This document shows positions 1 to 8,860 of a stretch of 64,000 nt of DNA, piece by piece. Both the position numbers and the translations under genes were made by a program. The DNA is from Oscarella lobularis (taxonomy: Eukaryota; Porifera; Homoscleromorpha; Homosclerophorida; Oscarellidae): positions 3,151,733 to 3,215,732 of the forward strand of contig NC_089175.1 in NCBI RefSeq assembly GCF_947507565.1, in the 5' to 3' direction. How positions within the stretch are numbered: position 1 is the stretch's first letter; every line of letters starts with the position of its first letter. The notes beneath the pieces were generated by a model. The model was given only the letters and a program-made list of their open reading frames with translations, ran no database searches and was not told the DNA's origin.

Positions 1-423
1 CTTCCGTGGACATATTCGATTGCAAGTAAGTAGTCTACCAAGAGGGGGCGAGATCTCTAATGGAGCAAATACAGTTTAATGAATATCTCTATCTTGTTCT
101 AGTCCCGATCATCGATGTGATCATCTCATTGATAGCCTTAGTGCTTGTATAGATAAAGGGAAATACGGCACCGCTATTTCCTCTGTAGAAGTAAGCTTTT
201 TTGTGCATACGCGTGAATTGATCTCATGGTCTCGTGAGGTAGAAACGTGATGTACTGAGAATAGGAATTCATTCGCTTGGATCTCCACTATAGAGCGACA
301 CGACGAACAAAATATCTACCGGTATATTGAGATTTCTTTATCGGTCTGGTCAGATCATAGATATAATATATTATATCTATGGTCAGATCGTCTGATGCCG
401 TAGCTCTCGTTACCATACCGACG
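1..423 (+). pseudogene. ELP4 fragment (copy 0), truncated and fused to an alginate-lyase fragment
   Basis: This is the 3' part of a third large ELP4 (Elongator subunit 4) copy. Positions 1-25 match the end of exon 5 of the intact copy (49708-49805), 103-190 match exon 6, and exon 7 starts at 243. Exon 7 reads in frame through the ELP4 signature [10 protein letters not shown], but the Trp codon that should follow is TAG, a premature stop. Exon 7 also carries a small palindromic insertion (see 348-389). Homology to ELP4 stops at 419-423, where the sequence passes directly into the reverse-strand exon of an alginate-lyase-type gene; CGACG is shared by both parents at the join. The last two ELP4 exons are absent. 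The start of this copy lies outside the window. It is non-functional as read. Confidence 0.85.
348..389. repeat. 24-bp perfect palindrome flanked by a 9-bp direct repeat
   Basis: Inside exon 7 of the ELP4 fragment, GGTCAGATC occurs at 348-356 and again at 381-389, enclosing a 24-bp AT-rich perfect palindrome (357-380). The intact ELP4 copy has a single GGTCAGATC and no palindrome here. This is the footprint expected of a very short insertion with a 9-bp target duplication, or of hairpin-templated repair. Confidence 0.8.
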
Positions 424-1174
424 AGAAATTCAAATTCGGATTCATTGCCGTCGACGCGTCGAGAAACCACGTGCGCAGGAGAAGAGCCGCGCGTTCGGCG
501 TACGATTCATTGCCGGAAAAGAAATAGGCAGCACTAAGAATCTAAGCAAAAGAGATGTTCAGGTGAGTCCTAATAATCGTACATGTAGTTTTAATTACTC
601 GCCTGTACAGTGCTAATCATATCGTCCATGGGAACCTTGTCGAAATTATCCCCGCACGGATTTCGATGTCCGTCCCTGCCGACCCACGGCAGACACGTCG
701 TCAGATCGCAGCTCGGTTTCAGCATCTGATTGCAGTTCGGCGCCGGCGTGAACGTCGCGTTGTTGCACGGCCAGCTGTATATATGGAGAAAAGCAGTGTG
801 AACACGCATTGAGGAAAAAGGTAATATATACTAGTAAGTCGCTAAGCTCTCGTAGTCGTGCTTGTCTCCGCTGGGCGGCGTCGTGGGCTTCGTCATCACG
901 CTGTATCTGTCGCGCGATACGTCTACTATATGAAACGATATACATGTATACGTGGAGATGCCTACGGTCCATTCTTCATGTTTTTGTTGGCGCGTTCGAT
1001 GAGATGACCGTAGCTTTTGAGCTCGTCGCCGCGCGTTTGACCGTTCGCTATGCGTCGCTTGAGGTCGAGCAGTGCGACGCCGTCGAATACGAACGTGTTC
1101 GGCTGCGACGGCATCGCTTCGACGACGACGACGAGCAATAGAAGCCCGCCAAAGTAGCGAGGAAAGCGATGCAT
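419..1174 (-). pseudogene. 5' part of an alginate-lyase-type gene, truncated
   Basis: Four exons match the 5' half of the complete gene at 52789-54686. Exon A is 966-1174 (start codon at 1172-1174; hydrophobic leader FGGLLLLVVVVEA, then NTFVFDGVALLDLKRRI). Exon B is 832-906 (TPPSGDKHDYESLATY). Exon C is 603-774 (WPCNNAT ... LPWVGRDGHRNPCGDNFDKVPMD). Exon D runs from 541 to the breakpoint at about 419-423 (SAAYFFSGNESYAERAALLL, then RTWFLDASTAMNPNLNF). Phases agree with the complete copy. Exon C ends at a GC rather than a GT donor (GCGAGT). The gene then runs into an ELP4 fragment of opposite orientation, so the catalytic C-terminal half is missing. The open frames suggest recent truncation. 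The family is alginate lyase (PF05426 type), inferred from motif order. Confidence 0.8.
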
Positions 1175-1311
1175 GTAGGGAGAATAGGCGAGTGCACGTG
1201 ATTCACGAGTACGAGGTAGGAGTAGAAAACAAAGCAAGAAAACGTGTATATTATGGTTGGAACGTAAGTGTTCTGCTCACATATACGCGATTGACTGTGT
1301 CCTTGTTTTGG

Positions 1312-2625
1312 CTAGGGTAGTTTCTTGTTTGTCATTTTGAAATAGGCCTTTTTCTGCTTTTCAAAAATGCTCAGTGCATCTTTATAAAGCCGTATGTCCC
1401 AGTAGTTGAGATCTTCTAAAATTTTTCTCTCTTTGTCTCCAAGTGGCACTTCTTTGTGCTTGTTGACGTTCACCTTTACGGATTTCTGTGGACACTTGAT
1501 GCCTAACATGAAACAGAGCATTTGCTGCGAAAGGGTAAATTCTTCCGTTATTCCAATAAATGCAACTTTATTGACAATATTTCGTCTAGCTGCAAGATAG
1601 TGCTCCTCCTTAATCTCGGGAAGAGAATGACTCGTCGATGCAATGGATTCAGGCATGTCGTCGAATTGACTGTCCAACTCGGGAAACTCTCCGAAGGTAA
1701 GCAGTCTAACAAAGTGGTTGTTTAACTGGGGTACTCGTCGTATATGAGGATGATGCACAAATTGAGTCAAAGTATTCGACTCCCTGGCAACCACTACGGA
1801 ATAAACATGACCTTTTGCCCCTTTTGATCCTTTGGGCGACCTGAGATAGTGATAGAAAGAGAGGAGTTTAGATATGGGCTCGCGAAACCAAACGAAATAG
1901 AGAAACTCCCTCGATCCTTTCACACTGAAAAAATTGTGCAGGCCGAAATTTCGTTTCGAAGTTAGAACTTGCCGTACAGTCGCCTCCGTCTTGACACGAC
2001 GATAAGCGGCCGTTCGATTCGCTCTCTCTTCCATTGTAAATAGAATCGCATTTTGAAGCGTCACTTTGTCGGGTTCAGTGTACGATAGCAGATTGTATGC
2101 GGCGGCTGCAGCAAACCCCGCGCAGTTTCGAACGCCGCTATACCTTCCCCTCACCGTTCTTTTCAGAAGCGATTCCACCGACGTTCCGCCCGTCTTCGGC
2201 AGGTGTACGAATCCGATGTGCGCTTGTCGATACTTGTTGTCAAAAGACGGTCCGTCACTAGTAAGCGACGGCGCCGCCTCGCGATGATCCGCCGCAATGT
2301 AGTAGTTGGGCAGAGGTTCGAGTCCGTAATCGGGCGTCGCTAGAACGACGCAAGTGCGAAGCATGTTGAACAGAGCACCGCAAGATGTGAAGTCGGCCGG
2401 ATCCGTGTTTTCTTTTCTCTCTTTGCCTCCGAATGGGGCCGGGAGACGGCTCCAGCGTTCCTCGCATTCCCTTTTTGTCACGTATCTCATCAGGGCCCGT
2501 AGAGTTTTCTGTTGGGCGTCTCTCATTCTGTTTTTAGGACAGGGTAATCTTTTTTCAGCGATGAACAAACCGACGAGTACGATCCAAGTCGCAGCTAGAA
2601 AAATAGCAAGAATTTTCTGTGTCAT
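1312..2625 (-). CDS. Sulfotransferase family 2-type protein, paralogue 1 (intronless)
   Basis: A single open frame of 437 residues. Residues 5-23 (ILAIFLAATWIVLVGLFIA) form one hydrophobic segment after a short basic N-terminus, the layout of a type II Golgi membrane enzyme. HLPKTGGTS at 141-149 is the 5'-phosphosulfate-binding loop of PAPS-dependent sulfotransferases. FREPISKLLSFYHY at 247-260 fits the 3'-phosphate-binding Arg/Ser strand-helix. The likely reaction is sulfate transfer from PAPS to a glycan in the Golgi; the acceptor cannot be told. The sequence resembles the Sulfotransfer_2 group (HS2ST/UST-like) more than Gal3ST, by eye only. Paralogues lie at 47668-49080 and 51135-52466. 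All three are intronless while neighbouring genes are intron-rich, which suggests a retrocopied ancestor. The start is set by the Met just before the membrane anchor. It lies upstream of, and divergent from, ELP4 copy 1. Confidence 0.85.
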   Translation of the reverse strand: MTQKILAIFLAATWIVLVGLFIAEKRLPCPKNRMRDAQQKTLRALMRYVTKRECEERWSRLPAPFGGKERKENTDPADFTSCGALFNMLRTCVVLATPDYGLEPLPNYYIAADHREAAPSLTSDGPSFDNKYRQAHIGFVHLPKTGGTSVESLLKRTVRGRYSGVRNCAGFAAAAAYNLLSYTEPDKVTLQNAILFTMEERANRTAAYRRVKTEATVRQVLTSKRNFGLHNFFSVKGSREFLYFVWFREPISKLLSFYHYLRSPKGSKGAKGHVYSVVVARESNTLTQFVHHPHIRRVPQLNNHFVRLLTFGEFPELDSQFDDMPESIASTSHSLPEIKEEHYLAARRNIVNKVAFIGITEEFTLSQQMLCFMLGIKCPQKSVKVNVNKHKEVPLGDKERKILEDLNYWDIRLYKDALSIFEKQKKAYFKMTNKKLP

Positions 2626-2727
2626 TGAACTTGATTGAAGAAGAGATTTTCAGCGTCGAGCGACGTTTACTAACGGCCCAAGGACTACAGTTGCAATTCG
2701 TTTAGTGGAGGAGTGGGCGACGCGCTG

Positions 2728-2752
2728 CGGCATGCGTAAATTACGCATGCCG
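2728..2752. repeat. Near-perfect palindrome, 12-bp arms with a 1-bp centre
   Basis: CGGCATGCGTAA at 2728-2739, then one A, then its exact reverse complement TTACGCATGCCG. It could extrude as a hairpin. Its function is unknown. Confidence 0.85.
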
Positions 2753-2796
2753 CCCGCAAAGTATCCATTGCACAAATCACATGTACATACTAGAGA

Positions 2797-2821
2797 ATGA
2801 TGGCCTGGTGTTGGCCATCAT
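2797..2821. repeat. Hairpin with 9-bp arms
   Basis: ATGATGGCC, a 7-nt loop, then GGCCATCAT. It lies 45 bp from the palindrome at 2728-2752, and both may belong to one small inverted-repeat element. Confidence 0.7.
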
Positions 2822-3120
2822 GCATAGCCTCCCACCGCTTACAGGACGCCTTAGATAATGTGACGTCATAAAATTTCGCGTTACAATATTATATATTTAC
2901 GCTGTTGTATATACATGTATATCAGTCCTGCAGCTCAGTCCTACATACGATACTGGCTTTGAAGTTTATTGTATGTGTAGGTATGTGGGTACGGGAGTGT
3001 ACACGCGTACATACCCACGCATAGAGAAAGAGAGAGAGAGCCTCCCTCGCCGTTATATGGGCTCGCAAACTGCGTTTGCGGTGGTCGGCTCATAACCTGC
3101 ACGTGCACGTGATCCCACGC

Positions 3121-4370
3121 ATGGAGAAGACGAAACCGGCCTTTCGGCGTCGCGCGACGGCTCTGCCGCGCGGAACGCGTCTCTCCGTGCAAAACGGTCA
3201 ACTCCTCGTCTCGACGGGAGTCCCCTCTGCCGATCAGGCCATCGGTTAGCGAGATCGATTCAGAAATACGTTTGATGCCCTCGAAAACGCGCTTCATCTC
3301 CATCTTCTAGGCGGAGGATTAGCAGTAGGAACGGTGCTTCTAATTGGTAGGTGAAATCGCAGCGTGCAAAGCAAGGAAATAGCTCGTTTTCCGCAGAAGA
3401 GGACGCGCACTCGTCCTACCCCGAAATTCTACTCCGATATTTCTTCGCCGAGGGCGTCGTCTTCGGTCACGGCGCGTACGTAGCAAGCGGCGCCGTCAAA
3501 TCGACTGGAGTAGAACTGATCGAGGTGAAAATATTATTATATAATTTTAATATTTTTTATTGTCTTTATTTGAGACACGTGCTTTGAATTCTTTAGACGC
3601 TTCCTGCCTTGTGCAGCGACACGGAGAAGTCTCAGGAGTCGAAGGACGATATGAAGATAGCGTGGCGATATCGAGATTTACCCGAGGTGCAAAGAACCTC
3701 TTGATTAGCATTTGATTATTGGTATCTCTTATATTATGATGAAGCAATCCGCATCAGCTCAATTCGGTCATTCCTTTGATCTGAGTCGCTGCATGGACGC
3801 GAGGGAGGTCGAGAAAACTTCCGTGGACATATTCGATTGCAAGTAAGTGGTCTACCAAGAGAGAGAGAGAGAGGGAGCAAATAGAGTTTATTGTTCTAGT
3901 TCCGATCATCGATGTGATCATCTCATCGATAGCCTTAGTGCTTGTATGGATAAAGGGAAATACAGAACTATTCCCTCTGTAGAAGTAAGGCCGTTTTTTG
4001 TGCATACATATGCGTGAAATAATCTCATGGTCCTGTGACGTAGAAACGATGTACTGAGAATAGGAATTCATTCGCTTGGATCTCCACTATGGAGCGACAC
4101 GACAAACAAAACGTCTGTATTGAGATTTATTTATCGACTTCGCGGTCTGGTCAGATCGTCCTATGCTGTGGCTCTCGTTACCATACCAACGCATCTATTT
4201 CGCGTAATCAACAAATAAAACAATGACTCTACGAGTTTAATTTATTCTACGTTTATAGGACGAAGCGTTCGTTCGACGAGTCGAGCATCTCAGCGACGTC
4301 GCAGTTCATCTGGAGTCATTTGAAGGCTCGGAAAAAGAAAAGAATCCCGTTTATAAAGACTATCACGGTG

Positions 4371-4410
<40 letters not shown>

Positions 4411-4706
4411 CAGTACACCCAAACCTAAATGTATATATATATATATATATGGTATATGAATTTTATGAGCAGTTATTTCTCGTAGGTCTTTTTCACATTC
4501 GTCGTCTTTCTCGTCTGAATTCTCTCGCATGTCACTTGCCGGAGACAACCAGTTTGGCGTTCAAGTTGCATCGCAAGAAATTCGCCGTCGAGAAGCTCTA
4601 CCTGCCGCCGGACGCGTCCGAGACGGCCAGTCGATCGAAGGGCAGTGGTGGTAGCGCGAGCTGTGGTAGTGGAACGCACGCGGGAAAAGCTGCGTTGGAG
4701 TTCTAG
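3121..4706 (+). pseudogene. ELP4: ELP4 copy 1, nine exons, 2-bp frameshift in exon 7
   Basis: All nine ELP4 exons are present: 3121-3244, 3311-3346, 3397-3524, 3597-3686, 3745-3842, 3900-3984, 4044-4203, 4259-4367 and 4486-4706. Landmarks are [79 protein letters not shown] and NPVYKDYHG, ending in KAALEF and a stop. Exon 7 is 160 nt against 162 nt in the intact copy: two bases are missing just after the acceptor, so the frame entering [13 protein letters not shown] is lost and no nearby AG restores it. All other junctions keep phase. It is therefore probably a recent pseudogene of 49093-50660, although a sequencing error cannot be excluded. Intron 8 carries long GA and AT runs. Confidence 0.85.
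4373..4450. repeat. GA and AT microsatellites in intron 8 of ELP4 copy 1
   Basis: A pure GA run occupies about 4373-4407 and a pure TA/AT run about 4432-4450. The intact copy has no GA run and only a short AT run here, so both expanded after duplication. Confidence 0.9.
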
Positions 4707-5007
4707 AGGGGGAGAATCCGCTGAGGCAGAGCGAGACGTCAATACCTATTAATCTTTCTGACGGCTATTTCTTTCCTATTCCAATCTATGCCTTTTTACG
4801 AGGCTCCCACGAAACACCCAAATCGCTATGATGCCATTCCAAATTGCTATTGCGAAATATATTAACATATAGAGATTAGATTTGTGTGTGTATGGGGAAG
4901 GGAAGTATCGAGTCGGGGATTCGGAGCAGCCGTTCTTTGCGGCCTATGAAATTTCTCCATCATTTTGCTCGAACTAAGCCGAGTCGAGCGTACAATATTT
5001 GTAATAG
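4707..5007. repeat. Duplicated ELP4 3' flank, ending at a breakpoint near 4997
   Basis: This matches 50661-50945 downstream of the intact ELP4 almost base for base (for example CTATGAAATTTCTCCATC and GCTCGAACTAAGCC). Similarity stops inside AATAT at about 4993-4997. From there the copy at 50945 continues into the sulfotransferase-side flank, whereas this copy enters an ankyrin exon. Confidence 0.85.
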
Positions 5008-8000
5008 TATGGGTGGACTCCTCTGCATCATGCCTGCAAGAGTGGAAACATTTTTGGAATGAAATGGCTTGTGGAACACAACGCTGATATCAATAGCGTC
5101 GACAGGGTTAGAAGATTTCACTTGTGATACTTTTATTCTTATTTCATCTTCAGAGGGGTGAAACGCCTTTTATGTGGGCGTGTCGAAGTCACATCAATCG
5201 TTTAGCGAAAGTTCGCTACTTGTGTGAAAAAGGAGCTGACTGTCAAGCAAAAGATCACGTGAGATGTTGTTTATTTGCTACAAATTCAACAAATCGCCGT
5301 CTTTTTTATTCAGGAAGGGAAGACGGCTTTGTTTCATGCCAAGTGTGAAGATGACGAAGTGAAAGATGTTCTTCGATATCTTGTCATTGAGAAAGGCATT
5401 GATATCAATTCTGTTGATAAGGTCGCATTCTTACGATATTTTACATTTTTGTTTGTTAATCCTATTTTAGGAGGGAACGACACCCTTATTGGACGCATGT
5501 TATTATAATTCTTCTTTCCTTGCCATTCAGCAACTAATTGAATTAGGAGCTGACCTTTCTGTCAGAAATAAGGTTAGTCAGAATTCTCATTTCTCAATCG
5601 TTCTCTATTCAAATCTTTGTAGAGAAAACAAAATGCATTGCATAAGGTTGCAAAAAGCTATCAAAGCGTAGACGCATCAGTTATTGATCTATTGATTAAG
5701 AAGGGTGACGTCACGTGTCAAGATCAGGTGACGTGATTTTCTTGTAAATTAGAGAGAATCTATAAACGTGAATTTCAGTACGGATTGACACCTTATGAGG
5801 TGGCACGTGATGGTTACATTCGAGCTCTCCTTCGACGTCATCATTTTGATTCAGTTCCCTTATGTATTTATTTTAATAGGACGCCGCCCGATTTTCCGTT
5901 CTTCAACGAGAAACGGTTCGTCCGGATTCTATTAAATTCTGCGTAGTTGGCAGCAAAATGGCGGGAAAAACGACGTACGTGAATTCTCTTCTTCAACTCA
6001 ATCAACCTCTACCCAAGAACGAAGATCGTACGCCGGGCGTGGAAATTCACAATTGCCAAATTCCTGGAGTTGGCAAAGGATCGGCGTGGGACTTTGGGGC
6101 CCAACCCACATTCCACAGTGCACACGGTCTCTTCTTTCAAAAGTCCAATACATTGTTCATTCTTGTCCTTCCTGTTCAGAAAGGAGAAAAGATGACGTCA
6201 GAAATGATTCTTCGTCTTCTAGAAAGGGACGATTTTGGTGTGCATTCTCTAAAGCTGCATTGAGAACGCTTCCGCCTCACTTGAAATCACGCATTCGCCT
6301 TCTTGATCTAATTGGTTTCAATGAGGAGGCGGGAGTTGAAGTGAGGTTCGAGCTGAAACGAATCGCCGAAATTCTTCAAAACGAATTTGGAGACACTTTT
6401 GAAATTTCAGGCGTGCTTGAAATGGATTGCAGCAAGCGCCAATCAGATCGGATGAACGACTGTCGAAAGAAACTGAAATATATCCGCGAAAAAATGCTAG
6501 AGGTAATAGCCGAGTCGTCTTTAGTACTTTATCTTTAAAATTTATCTTTGCACACCGACAGACAGCGGATGATGTCCCTAAACTGTGCCATGCCATTGAG
6601 CAGTATCTTTCTCTTCCCAATGAGAAGAGAAAGAATCCACTGGCGTATTTTCTGACAGCTGATGAATTTGAAAAGTGGGTTGCTGAAAAAGTTGGCATCA
6701 AATTGGCTGAGGACGAGAAAAAAGTGGCCGTGGAGTATCTAGACTCGTCTGGAATAGTGAGTAAATCTTATATATTTATTTGTGAATCATATATTATGTT
6801 TACGTAGATAATTAATCTTGGTCGTCGAATTTGCCTACAGCCTATCTGGCTTTGTCACAGTGTGATCGGTCCTCTTCTCGCTCCGCCCTATTTCGTTGTC
6901 GCTATGCCTGCCACAAAATTCGGCAGAGCGTCAAAAAAAAGATATCCAATCGGCTCTGACGAATTTCGGAAATTATCTCAAGCAAAAGGGCAACCCGTCT
7001 CCATTTGTGGTGACAGCCGACGAAGCAATTGAAATTCTTCGCTACTTGGAACTGTGCATTCCAATGGAAAAGGAGCCAGGAGTGTATCAGATTCCAGCAC
7101 TTCTTGACGATTCAATTCCTCGCGACGCCTGGGTTGAAGATTCGACGCTGGACGTGTATCGTGGCCAACAATACGAGTGCGCGCGTTGCGTCGACATCAT
7201 CTCGCCGTCGTCATTCGTCGTCTTTCAATGTCGTTCTTTTTGGAAAACGTAAGCCACCGGGCGTGGAAGGACGGCGTAAAATTGGTGAAAATTGTCGGCG
7301 ACAAAGTAATTGAATGCCTCATCGAATCCGGAATAAAGAAGGAGCACTGCTGCATTGACATCATTCTTCGCTGGTCGAGCAAAGCCGACTGCGAAAGAGT
7401 GGCTAAAGAATTCCTCGACGAGCTCAAAGCGATTATCGCGAAGGCGTGCGATGAGAGAAGCCCGGGTGTCATACTCAATTGGTTCTATTTGGACTGTACT
7501 CATCTCAAACAACTTGACGAAGATCCGGCTATTTATTCATCGAGCGAAGTCGATCAAAAGGTCAATGCCGCGGCTTTCAATAATTTCTTGTTTTCAAATC
7601 GCCCGGAAAAATGGAATCGTTCGTCTATTAGAGACCTGGTGATTATGGAAGAGAAGCCAAAGGTAATCATTTCAATCAGAAGAATGTCTTTTTGACTTTC
7701 TCTCGTACTAGAGCACAGCCGTTTCTGTGGATTCTCCTCCGACTCGCTTTTCAACAGGTGCCCGCTCCGAGTATTTTCCCGACGACGATGAGTTGTCAGA
7801 CCATGTGATCATGGAAGAGAAGCACGAGGTAATTATTTAGACAAGCAATGCGGGATATTCAATATCTCTTATATTTAGCATGACCCTGTTTCTCAGCAAA
7901 CTTTCTTCGCTTCGGGTACACGCTCCGATTCTCCCGCTAAAGATTCTTTTTCCGACGACGATGAGTTGGTATCAGACCAGGCGATCATGCAAGAGAAGCA

Positions 8001-8617
8001 AGAGGTAATGATTTAGACAGCAATGTGGGATATTCAATATCTCTTATATTTAGCATGACGCGGTTTCTCAGCAAACTTTCTTCGCTTCAGGTGCACACTC
8101 CGATTCTCCCGCTAAAGATTCTGATTCTTTTCCCGGCGACGACGAGTTGCTTACGGACCAGGTGATAACAGCGTGCTCTCGCGTCCGAGGATCACTCTGG
8201 GAAGAAATTGGCGCTTGCGTCATTGATTTGGACGCAATCAAACAGATCCGCGGTAGCCACCCCTTACGTATGAAGATGGTGCTCGATTCGTGGAAAACAG
8301 CAAAATCACCAACTGTAGGTGAGCTTCTACATTGGCTTGAGGAGGTTGGCGTTAACCGAACGGTTATCAAAACAAAATACAAAGACCTATATGGACGTAA
8401 GTAACCAGTTTTTTTTATTTTTATTTCTGTTCTTTATCGTTTTGGCAAGCTGTGCTATTTGTATAAGGTATCGTTTTCTGATATTTTGCTAACTGTGACC
8501 ATTTTTACTTTATATTTTTTCGTTATTTTTCGTTAAGATTATATCCATATGTCAATTCCCGTACGTGTAGGCGTCCAACGCACGGAAAGACGTCGAAATG
8601 AAGAAGGAGTCGGCTGA
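5008..8617 (+). pseudogene. Ankyrin - ROC - COR - Death domain gene (ROCO family), 5'-truncated with frameshifts
   Basis: Exons of 33-36 codons each encode one ankyrin repeat: 5008-5106 (GWTPLHHACKSGN), 5154-5258 (RGETPFMWACRS), 5314-5421, 5471-5572 and 5623-5727, with a sixth starting at 5779. From 5880 a Ras-of-complex domain follows: P-loop GSKMAGKTT, then TPGVE and a DFGAQ switch-II-like motif. A COR-like region spans about 6562-7662. Acidic linker exons run to about 8150, and the last large exon (to 8396) ends in a Death domain (WEEIGACVIDLDAIKQI ... TVGELLHWLEEVG). After the donor at 8397 the most direct splice gives a stop at 8615-8617. The first exon starts at an acceptor (AATAG), so the 5' end is missing, and its upstream DNA is ELP4 flank. 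Frame breaks occur at 6233-6236 (T4), 6933-6940 (A8) and 7237-7241 (T5), each fixed by one base. The exon 6-7 junction (about 5806-5879) is unresolved. ROCO-Death proteins are predicted cytosolic stress or immune signalling GTPases; that role is inferred. Confidence 0.7.
7712..8150 (+). repeat. Triplicated exon-intron module in the ROCO gene
   Basis: Exons at 7712-7828, 7879-8004 and the start of the exon at 8054 encode diverged copies of one acidic peptide: (D)xVSQQTFFASG, then RSDSPAKDS, DDDEL and SDQ.I...EK.E. The introns between them (7829-7878 and 8005-8053) are nearly identical and share the stretch GATATTCAATATCTCTTATA. The period is 167-175 bp, so whole exon-plus-intron units were tandemly copied. 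This lengthens the flexible linker between COR and Death domains. Confidence 0.8.
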
Positions 8618-8860
8618 AAAGGACCATGGACAGCAAAGGAAAGACAAAGACTCCGCAGCCGTCGAGAATGAACAGGAAACGGGGAGCGGGATCTCCCTTT
8701 GGGAAACCAACTGAGGAAATGTCGAAGAATCGAGACCACGTTCGACGAACAAGCACTACATCGCTTTGCGATCGACGCATCACAAGCTGAATCACGTCGC
8801 TCTTCGCCAAGTTCTCATCGCCTCCATTCTGGAAAGTTCGTGTGTCTCTTTCAATCGAAG
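8618..8860 (+). other. Possible coding exon ending at the satellite border; reading frame uncertain
   Basis: Two readable stretches are seen. One is an Asp/Glu/Lys-rich frame from 8598 (MKKESAEKDHGQQRKD...) that stops at 8711 and could be an alternative end of the ROCO gene. The other is an open stretch running to a strong donor, AAG|GTACGT, at 8860/8861. The satellite begins exactly at that GTACGT. If this is a 5' exon, it could splice to the LZTFL1 exon at about 23774-23785, and one frame (…CLFQSK) would join in phase 0. I see no convincing match to the known LZTFL1 N-terminus. Confidence 0.3.

Larger units (their letters stand above)
2626..3120. other. Intergenic region between sulfotransferase 1 and ELP4 copy 1
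   Basis: About 500 bp with no supported gene. It is the shared upstream region of two divergent genes. In the paralogous pair at 49080/49093 this spacer is only 12 bp, so extra DNA was gained here or lost there. It contains two hairpins (listed separately) and a short GA run near 3028-3043. Sequence similarity to the intact copy resumes just before the ELP4 start (GTGATCC followed by an ACGC-like string). Confidence 0.6.

Noticed and set aside
3843-4258. Apparent loss of the central ELP4 exons, since exon 5 and the [12 protein letters not shown] exon are out of phase
   Set aside because: Two short exons (3900-3984 and 4044-4203) restore the missing region, including [10 protein letters not shown]. 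In the intact copy they make the whole gene phase-consistent.
8766-8860. N-terminal exon of LZTFL1 (HHKLNHV-like stretch)
   Set aside because: Resemblance to the HHQNEV region is only a few scattered residues, and the phase does not fit the downstream exon in that frame.
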